This document shows positions 1 to 10,346 of a DNA stretch of 64,000 nucleotides, one piece after another. This DNA comes from Selaginella moellendorffii (lineage: Eukaryota > Streptophyta > Lycopodiopsida > Selaginellales > Selaginellaceae): positions 1,135,374 through 1,199,373 of the forward strand of contig NW_003314282.1 of the NCBI RefSeq assembly GCF_000143415.4. The letters are read 5' to 3'. The translations under genes and the position numbers were made by a program. The first letter of the stretch is position 1, and every line of letters begins with the position of its first letter. The notes below the pieces were generated by a model, which was not told the DNA's origin, searched no databases, and saw nothing but the letters and a program-made list of their open reading frames with translations.

Positions 1-2
1 AC

Positions 3-149
3 ATCGCAGGGCGATTTAGCATTGGAAGCATGGCAATCTTCGCGAATGTGGCAGCAAAATCGGTGGCAAGAGACCCAAACGAGCGACCCAAAATGAGCCA
101 AGTGTTGCGAGACCTCAAGGAAGCCCAAGCATTCGAAACTGCCATGTAA
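3..149 (+). CDS. Receptor-like protein kinase, C-terminal end (partial)
   Basis: The open frame entering from the left edge encodes 48 residues and ends with TAA. It contains VARDPNERPKMSQVLRDLKE, the typical last helix of a plant receptor-like kinase domain, where the Arg of the NERP-type motif closes subdomain XI. The tail after the kinase is only about ten residues. Everything upstream (ATP site, catalytic loop, any ectodomain) lies outside the window, so the subfamily cannot be decided. It is not a copy of the two receptor kinases near the right end, whose tails read differently. Kinase identity is fairly sure; function is unknown. Confidence 0.75.
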   Translation: MAGRFSIGSMAIFANVAAKSVARDPNERPKMSQVLRDLKEAQAFETAM

Positions 150-312
150 TTAAGAAACATATAGTGTTCGTCTCAAACAAACGATCATGCACACGTAATC
201 CAAGGATCCAAGGCATTTGCGAACAGAGCATAGCTCTGTTTTTAGGGTTCTTGGCAATGTATAGACGTAAAGAGAAGATATTTTGCTCCAGGGCTTTAGG
301 GTTTAAGCGGCA

Positions 313-1543
313 ATGGCTGCGACGGGCGCGCGTCTCCTCGGCGGAAGGATGCTGTGCTCCATTCTCGCCGAGCCTCGAGGCGCTTCCACTCGATGCCTGC
401 GCTTCCCGCTACCCAGGAATCCTAGCAGCTGCTCTCAGGTGGGTTGTCGATCAGCAATAGACTGAGCGAGGCCTTTTTCTTCTTATTCTTCGCAGGGAAT
501 GCCGCCATTGCTCGTGAGCCGGAGGTTTGCTTCCATGTGTATGGCGACCGATCGAGTAAGTGCGCAAAATACAATGCAATGCTGGTGGAGTTGAATCGCA
601 TTCTTGTAGAGTGATACATTCTTGGATTGTCTTGCGCAGTCTACTTGAAGGTCTGAGCAACTAGCTACTCCAGGTTTTGTTGTGTTTCTCCTTCACTTCC
701 ATTGCTTTCTCCCGTCTCCTTCTCCATTGCTTTCAGAGTATGTTTGTGTGTGTGTTTGTTTCTTCTTTACTTCCATTGTTTCTCCCTTCCTCTCTTTCTC
801 CACTTCTTTCAGAGTCCTTTGTGTGTGTTTGTGTGTGTGTGTGTTTCTGTTGTTTTCCACTGTCTTCTCACTCGAATTTTTTTTTTCTTTCTAGAACGCT
901 TGGGAGGAGAGAAACCTCAACGACTGGGCTATCTCGAAGCTAAGGGTATGGTTCTTACGAAACCCACGACAAACGTCTGAGCTTTTTCTTTTGATCAGGA
1001 GCTTTTACTTGCTGCGGAGCCCATCACTTTTGGAGAGGGTTCAGCCTACGTGACTGATGTTTCTCGCTGCACTGGTGATGTAAGCACGAAGATTGGGAAT
1101 CTTACTGTTTCTTCCAACGCTCACTCTCTGTGTCAGGCGGCGATACTCACAGTACGTGGGAAAAGACGAGTGGATTACAGCTTCGACATTCTGCTGGACT
1201 TTCTCGGTATCCTAATCTTTTAAGATGAATGCTGCAGAGACCAACGTAAAACGTTGCGCAGGCAAGATCGAGGTCGGTGAGCCGTTTCAAGTGGAAGGGA
1301 CACTCTCGGTCGATACTTGCTTGGGTGATCTTGACGATCTTCGGGTATGTCTTGTTTCCTCTCAGCACAAAGCTTTGAGCCGAGCGGATGATGCAGATAG
1401 ACGTAGCCTTCACCGAAGTTCCAGAGACGCTGCCCGAGCCAGAACGCGAGCACCTCCGATCCCAGATGAGCCAGTTCCTCCCAAAGATCAGGACGCAGCT
1501 CGAGTGCTTCGAGAAGGAGATCAAAGAGCTCGTCTGCGATTGA
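313..1543 (+). CDS. Aha1-like activator of Hsp90 ATPase, N-terminal domain only, with predicted organelle presequence
   Basis: Seven exons can be joined in frame: 313-438, 496-555, 895-945, 999-1079, 1137-1206, 1238-1344 and 1397-1543, giving about 213 residues. Exons 3-7 match the Aha1_N fold: NAWEERNLNDWAISKLRELL at its start, then YVTDVSRCTGDAAILTVRGK and the basic RGKRRVDYSFDI strand, ending in a helix ECFEKEIKELVCD. Aha1 stimulates Hsp90 ATPase activity. The usual C-terminal AHSA1/SRPBCC domain is absent; the stop follows the N-domain directly. The first two exons add about 60 residues rich in Arg and Ser and nearly free of acids (for example LLVSRRFASM), which looks like a mitochondrial or plastid presequence. 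Family call is firm; targeting is inference. Confidence 0.82.
690..860 (+). repeat. Diverged tandem duplication with GT-rich microsatellite inside the second intron of the Aha1-like gene
   Basis: The segment from about 691 (cttccattgctttctccc, then ctttcagagt and a TG run) is repeated in diverged form from about 768 (cttccattgtttctccc, then ctttcagagt and a TG run). This makes the intron 339 nt long, several times the usual intron length here. Each copy ends in an acceptor-like ctttcag, so cryptic acceptors are possible. Confidence 0.6.
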
Positions 1544-1608
1544 AAAGGAGGAAAGCAAACGAAGAATCCTACCAAGTTTTCTCATGTCTTTCACACGTTT
1601 TCTTTCGA

Positions 1609-1875
1609 TCAATTAACATCTTGATGATCTTCTTTCCAGATCATCTGCTGGACTTGCTCCAGTGCCTGTGTGATTTTCTCCTCGAGTTGCTGCATCGTCT
1701 CTCCAATCTCTTGCTCATGCCTCGTCATTTCACGCATTGTCCGTAGAATTTCCCTCTCGGCCTCTAGCATCTCCTCACCATTTTGCTGAAAGAAAAGAAC
1801 GCAGTAAAAACCACCCGCTTCATCAAAACTTACCGCCAACTCCTGTAATATTCTCTTCCAACTGCTATTGTCCAT
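1609..1875 (-). CDS. Small coiled-coil protein, about 72 residues, one intron
   Basis: On the minus strand ATG at 1875 opens exon 1 (1875-1834, MDNSSWKRILQELA). A 48-nt intron with GTAAGT donor and TTTCTTTCAG acceptor (1833-1786) follows, then exon 2 (1785-1609) to TGA. The spliced product is almost entirely heptad-like and charged: EEMLEAEREILRTMREMTRH, then QEIGETMQQLEEKITQALEQ, so a coiled coil is expected. I do not recognise a family. Reality is supported by the clean splice signals, phase-0 joining, and its position exactly between the Aha1-like stop (65 nt away, convergent) and the ATG of the divergent gene at 1962. It could be a kinetochore- or complex-subunit-like small protein, but that is speculation. 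Confidence 0.6.
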   Translation of the reverse strand: MDNSSWKRILQELAVSFDEAGGFYCVLFFQQNGEEMLEAEREILRTMREMTRHEQEIGETMQQLEEKITQALEQVQQMIWKEDHQDVN

Positions 1876-1961
1876 ATCACCACAAACCCTAAAATACTAG
1901 AACCCAAAATACTTCCAATTTGGGCCCTAAATTTTACTCTCTTGCCACCCTTTTTGTACAA
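1876..1961. promoter_or_regulatory. Short divergent intergenic spacer between two start codons
   Basis: Only 86 bp separate the ATG of the minus-strand coiled-coil gene (1875) from the ATG of the plus-strand gene (1962). Both transcripts must start within this spacer or within each other's sequence, so a shared bidirectional promoter is inferred. I see no convincing TATA box. Confidence 0.4.
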
Positions 1962-3029
1962 ATGGCCAAGTTGATCAAGCTCAGCTCCTACCTTTGCGTG
2001 GGTGGTAAGTTCCCAAATCACGATCTCCAGGCTCTCCTCCAGCACAACAATGGCGATCAATCGTGGTCACTGCTGCTCAAGGACGACGACGAGATCATCG
2101 CCTTGGACGACGATCACAGCAGCAGCGACGTCAATCATCACCTCCTGCCCAAGCTCTCGCTTCGCAAATCCTTGAAAGCTCCTCCAAATCCCCGGTGTAG
2201 GATCCTCCACTGGTCGGCGCTGGGAGGCCTGGTTTGCACGGTCGGCTATCTCCGAGGCCTTGCTCACGAGATCCTCGTCTTTAATCCGCTCACGGGATCT
2301 AGCAGGAGGCTGCCGCATCCTTCCACTCTCGACTCGGGCCCTCTCGGCATGGCGATGGCGCGGGATCCAAGCTCCAAAGCCTGGAACAAGAGCTACACGG
2401 TTATAATCTTCGATGAGTTCTACATCCATACTTACAGCTCCATGCGCGGGGACTGGGCCACGACGCTGGCCGAGGAGAGTTTCAAGCCTTCCACCGGAGT
2501 GATCGTCGCCAGCGACGAGCTCGTCTACTACGCGTGCGATTCAGAGACGCTGCTGCTCAGCCTGTACGATTGGAAACTCCTCAGGAGAGTGAGCCCACCT
2601 TGCGGGTCCATTAGAGTCGACGAGCGCGACGTTTCTATCTCCAACAATCTCGTCGACTTTCGGGGGCGCTACGTGACGGTATCCGGGGTCCGGATAGAGG
2701 GCAGTGATGAGAACTCCATTGCGGTATGGGAGCTCGACCAAGGCAAGCGGCTGATCAAGAGCCCGTGGGTGCTCTGGCTGTGCATGCCGTGTAATCTCCT
2801 GAAAGACTTTTTTGTAAAGGTCGAGCAGACTGCGTCTGTAAGAGCTTACCAGTTTGAGGCGTCCTTCACCGGTCGGCTGATTGGAGCCTCTCTCAAGGGA
2901 CACCCAGAACTCGGGGGACTCGCTTATGACACGAAGCTTGATGTCTGGAGCCATGTCCCCGAGAGTGCATTTAGGATCGCCGTTCCGCCACTGGTTTGCT
3001 TTCAGCCGGACTTTAGAGCTATTCCTTGA
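1962..3029 (+). CDS. F-box-associated (FBA/kelch-like) type protein without a recognisable F-box
   Basis: A single uninterrupted frame of 355 residues from MAKLIKLSSYL to a TGA at 3027. The segment GLAHEILVFNPLTGSSRRLP, preceded by GGLVCTVGYL, is the characteristic opening of the F-box-associated beta-propeller domain (interior of a substrate-binding module of SCF ubiquitin ligases). Further blades include LLLSLYDWKLLRRVSPP and SIAVWELDQGKRLIKSPW. The N-terminal 60 residues carry an Asp/His-rich stretch (DDDEIIALDDDHSSSD) and no clear LPxDL-type F-box, so interaction with SKP1 is doubtful. It is convergent with the kinesin gene, with a 121-bp gap. A decayed inverted relative of this gene lies at about 39.39-39.74 kb. 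Confidence 0.65.
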   Translation: MAKLIKLSSYLCVGGKFPNHDLQALLQHNNGDQSWSLLLKDDDEIIALDDDHSSSDVNHHLLPKLSLRKSLKAPPNPRCRILHWSALGGLVCTVGYLRGLAHEILVFNPLTGSSRRLPHPSTLDSGPLGMAMARDPSSKAWNKSYTVIIFDEFYIHTYSSMRGDWATTLAEESFKPSTGVIVASDELVYYACDSETLLLSLYDWKLLRRVSPPCGSIRVDERDVSISNNLVDFRGRYVTVSGVRIEGSDENSIAVWELDQGKRLIKSPWVLWLCMPCNLLKDFFVKVEQTASVRAYQFEASFTGRLIGASLKGHPELGGLAYDTKLDVWSHVPESAFRIAVPPLVCFQPDFRAIP

Positions 3030-3150
3030 CATATCTAGAAAGAACTAATGATGTAAAACGAATGACGTGATTAGAAACATGTAAGCTTACTTGCTATATG
3101 AAGAGCACAACTGCTTCGTAGTGTATGTATGCTGCGGCTCCCATTCTTAT

Positions 3151-6100
3151 CTATCCTTTGTTCCAGCCCCTTTCACGCTGGTGCATGGAACCCTTCCTGC
3201 CACTGAGAATTCGTTGGGCTCCTCCTGGATGCTTGTTCCAGGACCTGGCCACCAAACTTACTCGTCTCATTCTGGTACCACTGGACTGCTTTGTTTCCGG
3301 GAGGTTGTCGCACGTTTCCTTCTTCAACGCCATCAGCTTCTCCCTCGACCGCATTAACGGCGAGCTGAAGTGTACTCTTCTGTGTTGCCTTAGCCTTGTG
3401 AGCGTTCCAGGAACGTCGATACCTTTCCAGGCTACGGAAGGGACGTTGCTATCTTCTACCTGGAAGGTGCGGCTCTCTGCTTGGACGATACTCTGCACTG
3501 TCTTAATGTCCTCTTGCACCTCCGATGACTTAAGCTGAGTTGATGGAGTCTCCACGACGAATTTCGTTGGAGCAGGAGCCAAGGACGTCCGTCGAGTGAT
3601 TCCGCACAGCGAAGTTCGGCGGGGCATTGGCATAAGCGGCGGAGAATTGAATCTCGAAGGTACCACCTTCAGCCTTGCGTGTGGAGGCTTGCGTAGAACC
3701 GAAGTAAGACCATCTGGATTTTGGGGATCGATGTTCTCGTTTTGCAGAGCACGGTTTTCACCAAGGACTTTGGGAGCTTTCTCGTCTTTGCTTAGCGGCT
3801 TAAGCTCATTCTCCAGCGCCCGCTCTTGTAACGGTTGTCTGTAACTATTTTCCTTGGGGTGAAAACTAGCGGCTGTTTTAAACGCAGCTTCAAGAGCTTC
3901 TTCCGCATTCGCCCTGTCAGCCCTGTCCCACGATCCTTCTCTATCAGCTTTCAGACGCTTTTCCTTGAGAGCCACTTCTGCTGCAAGACGAGCTTTCTTC
4001 TCGGTGGCTAGCTGGAGCTCCAGTTCAGCAGCAACTTTGTCTCGGTCCTTGACCTTTTCAGCTAGGCTCTGACACAGTTGTTCTTTTACCTTCAGTTTAC
4101 TTTCGGTGGTACGTAAGCTGTCTTCGAGCCTTCTGACGCTATCATCCTTGGTTTTCACATCTTGCTTAGCCTTCTCTGCCTGCATGCTCTGGGTTTTAGG
4201 AGACTGAGATTCACAGAGAAATACTTTACCATTTGCTTATACTTGAAAAACTCCGAGGAATCGAGCTGCTTCTTTGCCGGACCCATCTCTACACCACGTA
4301 CTCTGCTAGCAAAATTTAAGGAGCACAACGTTTCCCCGACATCAGCCTCGGTGGGGCTTATCTGTACGAACATAAGAGTCTTCGATTCTCCTCCTGCACA
4401 AAAGAATGAATGGACAATTGAAGAGGGAACGCCAGACATACCAAGCGAGTCTTGCAGAAGATGTGTTAACTTCGAGTTCCTGCACAATGCCCGACTAATT
4501 AATGTCTGCGTTGCTCTAGACCTGAATTACCTGTAAGGCACGTGGTTACTTTTCGTCGTTAGAGCGTGAATAACATCTCCCAGGGCTGATAACGACTTGT
4601 TGATGTTCTGAGCTTCTTTCAGGCGATCACCCTGAACATCACTTTTTGCAACTCTCTCGCTTCCAGCAAGATCGACAAGCCAAAGCTTGCTGCGAGTACA
4701 TTCTCCTGTAGTCATGTTCTCGCCTCTTACTTTCACGCACAACATGCTGCAACGGCATCATTAGAGACCAAAATTTAAACTTCAAGACGTTATACAAACC
4801 AGTGAGAACGGCTACTATGTTCGTTAGCATTTGTAGAGCCAACAGCTCGAGCAGCGCTCCCGCTTTGGAGAACCTCCCATACTTCTGTCATGCTGTGTAC
4901 CTCAGCCTCGACGAGGCCAGGAACACGATGGCCACCATCAGCGTCTTGCTTAATTTCTAGCCTGAACAAAATGTGTTAGCAAGCCGCAATAATAGCTTTG
5001 CCTACCTCTTTGGCGCCAGACCAGCTTGAGATGGTGTTGTCAACAAGTCTCGGATCTGCTCATTATAAACTTCTAGAACACTAACTTTTATCTCATAGTT
5101 GACCTCTCCTTTGCGTACAGTAGATAGTCGAAAAAGTTCCTCCAATGTACGATAGTTGACACCTCGGTTTCCTGGAATGCCTTCCATCGTGAATGTTTTG
5201 CCAGTACCTGTTTGTCCGTAGGCAAATATGCACACGTTGTAGCCATCCAGGACAGATACAACGACCGGAGACGTGTCTGCAAACACTTCAGCTGCACAAC
5301 GGAAACGAGGATCAGCTTGTGAATATAGACTTTGCCATATACTCACGTTGATCGTCTTCGGGAGTGAACACTCGATCAAACTTGTAGAGCTTTTTCGGAT
5401 TGGTGCCAGCCCGAATGACGAGTTCATTCTCTCTAGCGGAGTCAAACTCGACTACTGACACCGACGATGCTGACGCTTCTGATGCATTCAACGGTCTGCA
5501 TCTGCAAAACACCCTAACGTTCCCTGGAAGAAAACTCATGAAATCAATTATACAGATGTAGCAAACTTGCCTTTCATTTCAATCAACTTGTTGTACAAAA
5601 ACTTCCGTTCTTGACTCTCGTCTAGTAGTCTTTTCTTTAACTCCTTCTGTTCATTCACTGACAAAAACGATATATTCAGCATTGAAGTAAGTCCAACTGC
5701 GCTCGGCCTTACCTAAAGCTTGAACCGCAGAAACCATGCCATGGGGATCTGGAAAGGAGCATATACAATCTCTTGCGTCCTTGGACAGGAGACTATAGAG
5801 TATTCTGAGTTCCTGGATTATCAACAAATGAATAAGTATCAGAAGACAGAGAAAGAAATGGACGCTAACCTCGACTTTCCTCTGGGCATCACTGACGGCT
5901 AGCTTCAACTTCGTCTTTTCGTTCATTTCTTTTTCCTTCAAATCTCTTAGCTCCAGCACCTGAGTTTCCACGGCATTTGCTGATAACAAAACAAAAAGCA
6001 TAAAGTCTTAACTCAATCTAGATAATCGTACCGAGTGTATCGACAGTAAGAGACTTCACGGAAAGTTCATCACGTAATTTTTCAGCTTGGCGATTGGATT

Positions 6101-7250
6101 CTTGAACAGAAATCCAGGCCTGATGGCACTCGTTTCTGAGTTCTTCCAATCTTTGCTCGCTTTCAGTAACTGCTCCTCGACTTTTATCCCTCATCTGAAG
6201 CAATCCAAACCATCATTAATAGTTTGAGAAAAAGTAGCGCTGCATTACGAACCTGCTCACAAAACGTGAGTCTGCGAGCATTCTGCTTCTGGCAGTTTTC
6301 CAACGCAAGCTCGTAAATTGGTCGTGGCTTACGACCGGTTCGCTTAGCTGGATCAAACAAAAAAATCAACAAATTATTTACTACATTGAAGAAACGCACC
6401 AAGAGGAGGAGCTCTGTGAACGCAGATGGCGCTGATGGTGGGATTTCCAACAACGCCACGAAATGCCAAAGTAAGAACACCGCCGTCGACTGCAGCTCGC
6501 ACGTTTAGCAAAATCAAGGGCCTGTTCGACCCCACCCGTCCATAGACGTCAAGATCCGAGACAACCTATACGCAAGAAGGACAAACGTAAAAAGTGAAAA
6601 GAACATGAAAAAATTCCAAAGACTCTCACCTTCTCGTCCTGAATGTAGACGTCAAAGATCCTCATCCCAGGAGGACCATTCGTGAAAATAATCTCGGCAA
6701 AGTGGATATCCACGTAGTAATCTCCACTTTCCAGTCCATCTAGGGCGTAAGTAACCTCCCCATACCTTGCTGTGCGGTATAGCGAAGGCTCCTGCGCATC
6801 AACGATATCTTCGGCAGTTCTAAGCACATCTCCACCAGAGAAAAATCGATCGTCCACGAAATCGATGCCGAAAGATGTATCTAGAATCGATGAGCCACCG
6901 GCATTTATCGCGGCCACGACCTTGTCTGGAAATAGGCATAGGCATGGCGGCAGAGTATTTCGCGATGCTTCTCGCAAGAACAAGAACATACCTGGAATGT
7001 AATTGAACGAGAGCTCGTTCCCCTCGCAGAAACTGCTAAGAATTTCCTCTCCATCTCCCAAATCCAGCTCGAAATCTCGCACCGGGCTCGAGAAAACCGT
7101 GATTTCTTCGTCATCCCTGGCCGCGACCCTGGAATCCTCTGCCGCGGACGCTTCTTCGATCATCGGATCCTGGCGAGCAGCGTCATCAGCTAGATCGCCG
7201 CCACAGCCCTCTCTAGACGCTCGACGCAAGAAATCTAACATCGCTGCCAT
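3151..7250 (-). CDS. KIN-14 (minus-end-directed) kinesin with N-terminal malectin-type domain
   Basis: Multi-exon gene starting [15 protein letters not shown] at 7250. After an acidic leader comes a malectin-like carbohydrate-binding fold ([20 protein letters not shown], later [20 protein letters not shown]). A coiled coil follows (exons between about 6480 and 5560), then an internal motor. The motor begins [16 protein letters not shown], as expected for kinesin-14, and has P-loop [15 protein letters not shown], switch I NEHSSRSH, switch [11 protein letters not shown] and the signature [17 protein letters not shown] second coiled coil and a basic Ser/Pro-rich tail run to TGA at 3151. This matches the plant subgroup annotated as di-glucose-binding protein with kinesin motor. 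Expected to move to microtubule minus ends in spindle, phragmoplast or organelle positioning. Motor residues look intact. Confidence 0.9.
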
Positions 7251-7487
7251 TCCCAAAACCTAAAAGAAACAAGGGCAAAAGGGCAAATAGACTAGCCGTT
7301 GGCTTTAAAATGTCCCGCCCAAATGGTCGGATTTGTTTAGTCAACTAAGCCTATTTACCACAATAATCACGATTAAGCTTTTCCTGGCATTCCAAGAGAG
7401 AAAGCAACACAAGAAGCCGCGATGGCGCTCGCGAATCAAAGAAACACACGGACACACATGAAAGGAAATTTCTTCACTGCGACGCGA

Positions 7488-7712
7488 TCACTTCTTGCTC
7501 GCGGGCGGACTGTAGGTCGCGCTGCCTTTGCCGCTGTTGTAGTACGTCGATCCATTGGGATTGGAGTAGTAGTAGGATCCGTTCTGGTTGGAATAGTGGT
7601 ACGCGTTGGGATTTGGAGCCGAGGCGCCATAATCGCGAGAGCAGTAGTGATTTCCCTGCGAGTTCGTCCCAGAGCCCTTGTAGGAGTAGCCCTTCTCGCC
7701 CGATCCAGACAT
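7488..7712 (-). CDS. Small Tyr/Ser/Asn/Gly-rich protein, about 74 residues
   Basis: ATG at 7712 gives MSGSGEKGYSYKGSGTNSQG, followed by a pattern of NHYCSRDYG and repeated YHYSN, YYYSN, TYYNSGKG units, ending SPPASKK. Composition is extremely biased to Y, S, N and G, with near-repeats of about ten residues (YSNQNGSYYYSNPNGSTYYN). There is a single Cys and no signal peptide or membrane segment. I have the impression that similar short proteins occur across land plants, but I cannot name a function. A longer frame extends upstream (MGFFGFRGR...), but the shorter start has the family-like N-terminus. It lies 237 bp upstream of, and on the same strand as, the kinesin start. Confidence 0.6.
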   Translation of the reverse strand: MSGSGEKGYSYKGSGTNSQGNHYCSRDYGASAPNPNAYHYSNQNGSYYYSNPNGSTYYNSGKGSATYSPPASKK

Positions 7713-7999
7713 TGTAGCAAGCGCGCCTGCGAGAAAGGCGAGAGAACAAGGAGGAGAATCGAAGCGATCGAGAGATAGAACCCTACCTCGAAAACCGAAA
7801 AAGCCCACGGAAAGAATGGCACAAAACCCTCTTTGCTTGGTGATCTATAAATGCCTGCTGACGGCGGTTTTATTCCACGTGGCGGTTCGTTACTCTGCCA
7901 CGTGGACACTTGGGAATTTACGGTCACAACGAAGAACTTCCAGTTCTTCGAGATAAATATCTCATATTTACAAACTGCTGCCTGTAAAAATTTCTTGTG

Positions 8000-9665
8000 C
8001 TACGCGAAGACTGGAGCGCTGGAGGAAGACGACGATGGCGTCTTGTTGTTTGATTCTTCTTTTCCCCACCAAGTAGCCAGCGTCAATCCCATCACTGCCA
8101 TTATCACCACCGAGCAAGCCGGAGGAACTGCTTGAGTGTCGCCCAAAAACTGGGTGGCCAGGAGCATTGCTAGCGTCGAGCTTTGCATTCCAGTGCAAAG
8201 TGACAGTGTTCTTGACACCTTGTGATTTTGCCTGAGATACAGAACAAAAAGGAACTCGAAGTAAGGATTAACGGAACTAGAAGCGAAGAACTTTAGTTAC
8301 CTCCAGAAGGGAAGTCTCGAGATGAAATAGCCAAGACCAAAGCCAAGGGCGTGGAATACCAGCACCGGGAACAAAAGCTGGAGACCTTCCATTGATATGA
8401 TCTTCGACTGGTTGAGAGCCAGAGGGCTTCCAATGCACAGCGACGTGCAAACCATGGCAACCAGCGGCATCACGGGACGTATTCTGTCCACCAGCGGCTT
8501 TGCGTAAGTGTTGAGAGTAAGTCCTGTTAGAACCGGAAGAAAGACCACCTGAAACAAGGAAAGGATTTGAGTTACATGAAATCTCGAGGCCATAGTTTAC
8601 CTGGAGAATTGATTTCGCCATGGCTACGACGTCCACTGGCACAACTGAGCCAATCAAAAACTGCGTAAGAAAAGGCGTGACGATCACAGAAGTAATCGTG
8701 CTGATGCTCGTAAGCATGATGCTGAGAGCTATGTCGCCTTCACTTAAGTAAGCCGCGTAGCTGGAGAGCTGAGCACCCGCAACACAAGCCGTGAGAATGA
8801 GACCCGCGGCAAACGAAGGAGGAACACCGAAGCCTCTCACTACCAAAAACCCGAGTATTGGCTTCATCACGTATTGAAGCACGTAGCCCATGCATAGAGG
8901 CAAAGGCCTGAATCGAAAAAAGAAAAGGAAGAACTTCTCAGTGCAAAAAAACATGGACTGTAAGCTCACCTCTGCAAAACAATCGCGAAGTCGGATATGG
9001 AAAGCTGGACGCCTATAGAGAGCATGATTCCTCCAAGTGCCGGAGCATAGTGCTCTTTTCTGACCCTGAAAGTTCATCAAAGTTTATATCCAATCTCAGT
9101 GATAAAACCTTGATTTGGATGGACAGAAGAAAGCTAGATCAATCTCAAAAGTTCTCGGTGAGAAATTCTCTTACGTACCACGCAAATGTAGCTGGGTGGA
9201 TGAGCGCCGCGGCAGCAGTGGCCACCACAATGTATGGCAGCATTTTGGAGAGCGACTTGGCTATGTCGATCTTCCTTCCTTGGCTGTCCCTCTTAACCTT
9301 CAAGCCAAAAGACGCCAGGGGATTCTCTTCTCTAGAAACCTTTCGGGAGCTATGATCCTTGGGAGCTTTGGAGAATACCTGGAGCTTCCCGATGCTACTC
9401 GCGCTGTTGTTCGCGCTGCTGGCTGGATGAAAATCGCCAAATTTCGAGAACATCCCGTCCTCTGCCTCGCTGTGCTCGATGCGAGAGCAATAGCGCCTCC
9501 ATCGCCTTCGACCTGGAGCGGCATTCGAAATATCTATCATCCATCGCTGCGAAACCAAATTGCCTCACACATACCTCTGGGAAGGACGCTTCTCGAGCAC
9601 AAAACCCTGAGAGACAAGAATGTGCCCTGCGAGACCGCGCTACTCGTCGTCAGCACGAATGCCAT
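8000..9665 (-). CDS. BASS-family (bile acid:sodium symporter-like) transporter, predicted plastid envelope
   Basis: ATG at 9665 begins MAFVLTTSSAVSQGTFLSLR, a Ser/Thr-rich transit-peptide-like start. A 42-nt GT-AG intron joins this in frame to DISNAAPGRRRWRRYCSRIE. The body has about nine hydrophobic segments and BASS hallmarks: GLILTACVAGAQLSSYAAYL (helix with the substrate/Na+-site AxGA-type turn), LSIMLTSISTITSVIVTPFL, LGYFISRLPFW, and LCTGMQSSTLAMLLATQFLG (the GMQxSxLA repeat of the second half). It ends in a Ser-rich tail at 8000. Plastid BASS proteins carry organic anions such as pyruvate or glycolate-type metabolites; the substrate here cannot be read from sequence. Same strand as its neighbours but about 290 bp away from the small gene. 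Confidence 0.87.
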
Positions 9666-10346
9666 CTCCGGCGAGGCAAAATAGCGGCGTCAACACCGCC
9701 AGAGCTTCATTCCGGGATAAAATCCGTGAGAACCGACCGAGCGCCGCGCCCGCCCTCTTTGCCTATCTATCGCGCCTCACCGCCATAGCTAAAAGCTCAC
9801 CCTATCAATTCATTCACAAAGCGGGGAACAAAGAAATTCCATTGCGAGTACGGTCGGATGCCATAAACGTACGAAAGAGAGGATATTTAACGATATTCCT
9901 AGAGATATATGCTGTCCTTTAGGTCATTCAAATGGCGCTCTTTCTTGTTGCTAAATAGACACAGTTGAGCCACAAGGCTCGATTGGTGGTGTGGAGACCA
10001 CTGTCGTGGAAGAAGCTCATTCCTACACGCTGCTTTAATAGTTATATTCGAACTCGTGCATAGAATCTATACCATAGAGATTTAAACAATTGAGCAAACC
10101 ATAGAGCATGGTAAAACTTAATTAGCTCCGTGACATCCTTCATGACTTGCTAATGTAGCAGGCACTCTTTTCCCCGGCCTTAATTATTTTCTTCGATTGT
10201 AATGAACACTTTGCTAGAGCTTTGTGGCCGCGTCTCTAATAAACAAGAGCTCACTAGTGTAAGCAGACAAAGAAAAACTGGGAGTTACCTTTGTTTTTCT
10301 ACTGCCCGTACAAGCTTATTCCATGCGTCGTCAGTGGTGCTTTTCT
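9666..10346. other. Intergenic region, no gene seen
   Basis: About 680 bp between the BASS start and the stop of the FAD synthase-type gene, both on the minus strand. It presumably holds the BASS promoter and the 3' UTR of the next gene. I see no additional gene or repeat. Confidence 0.6.
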
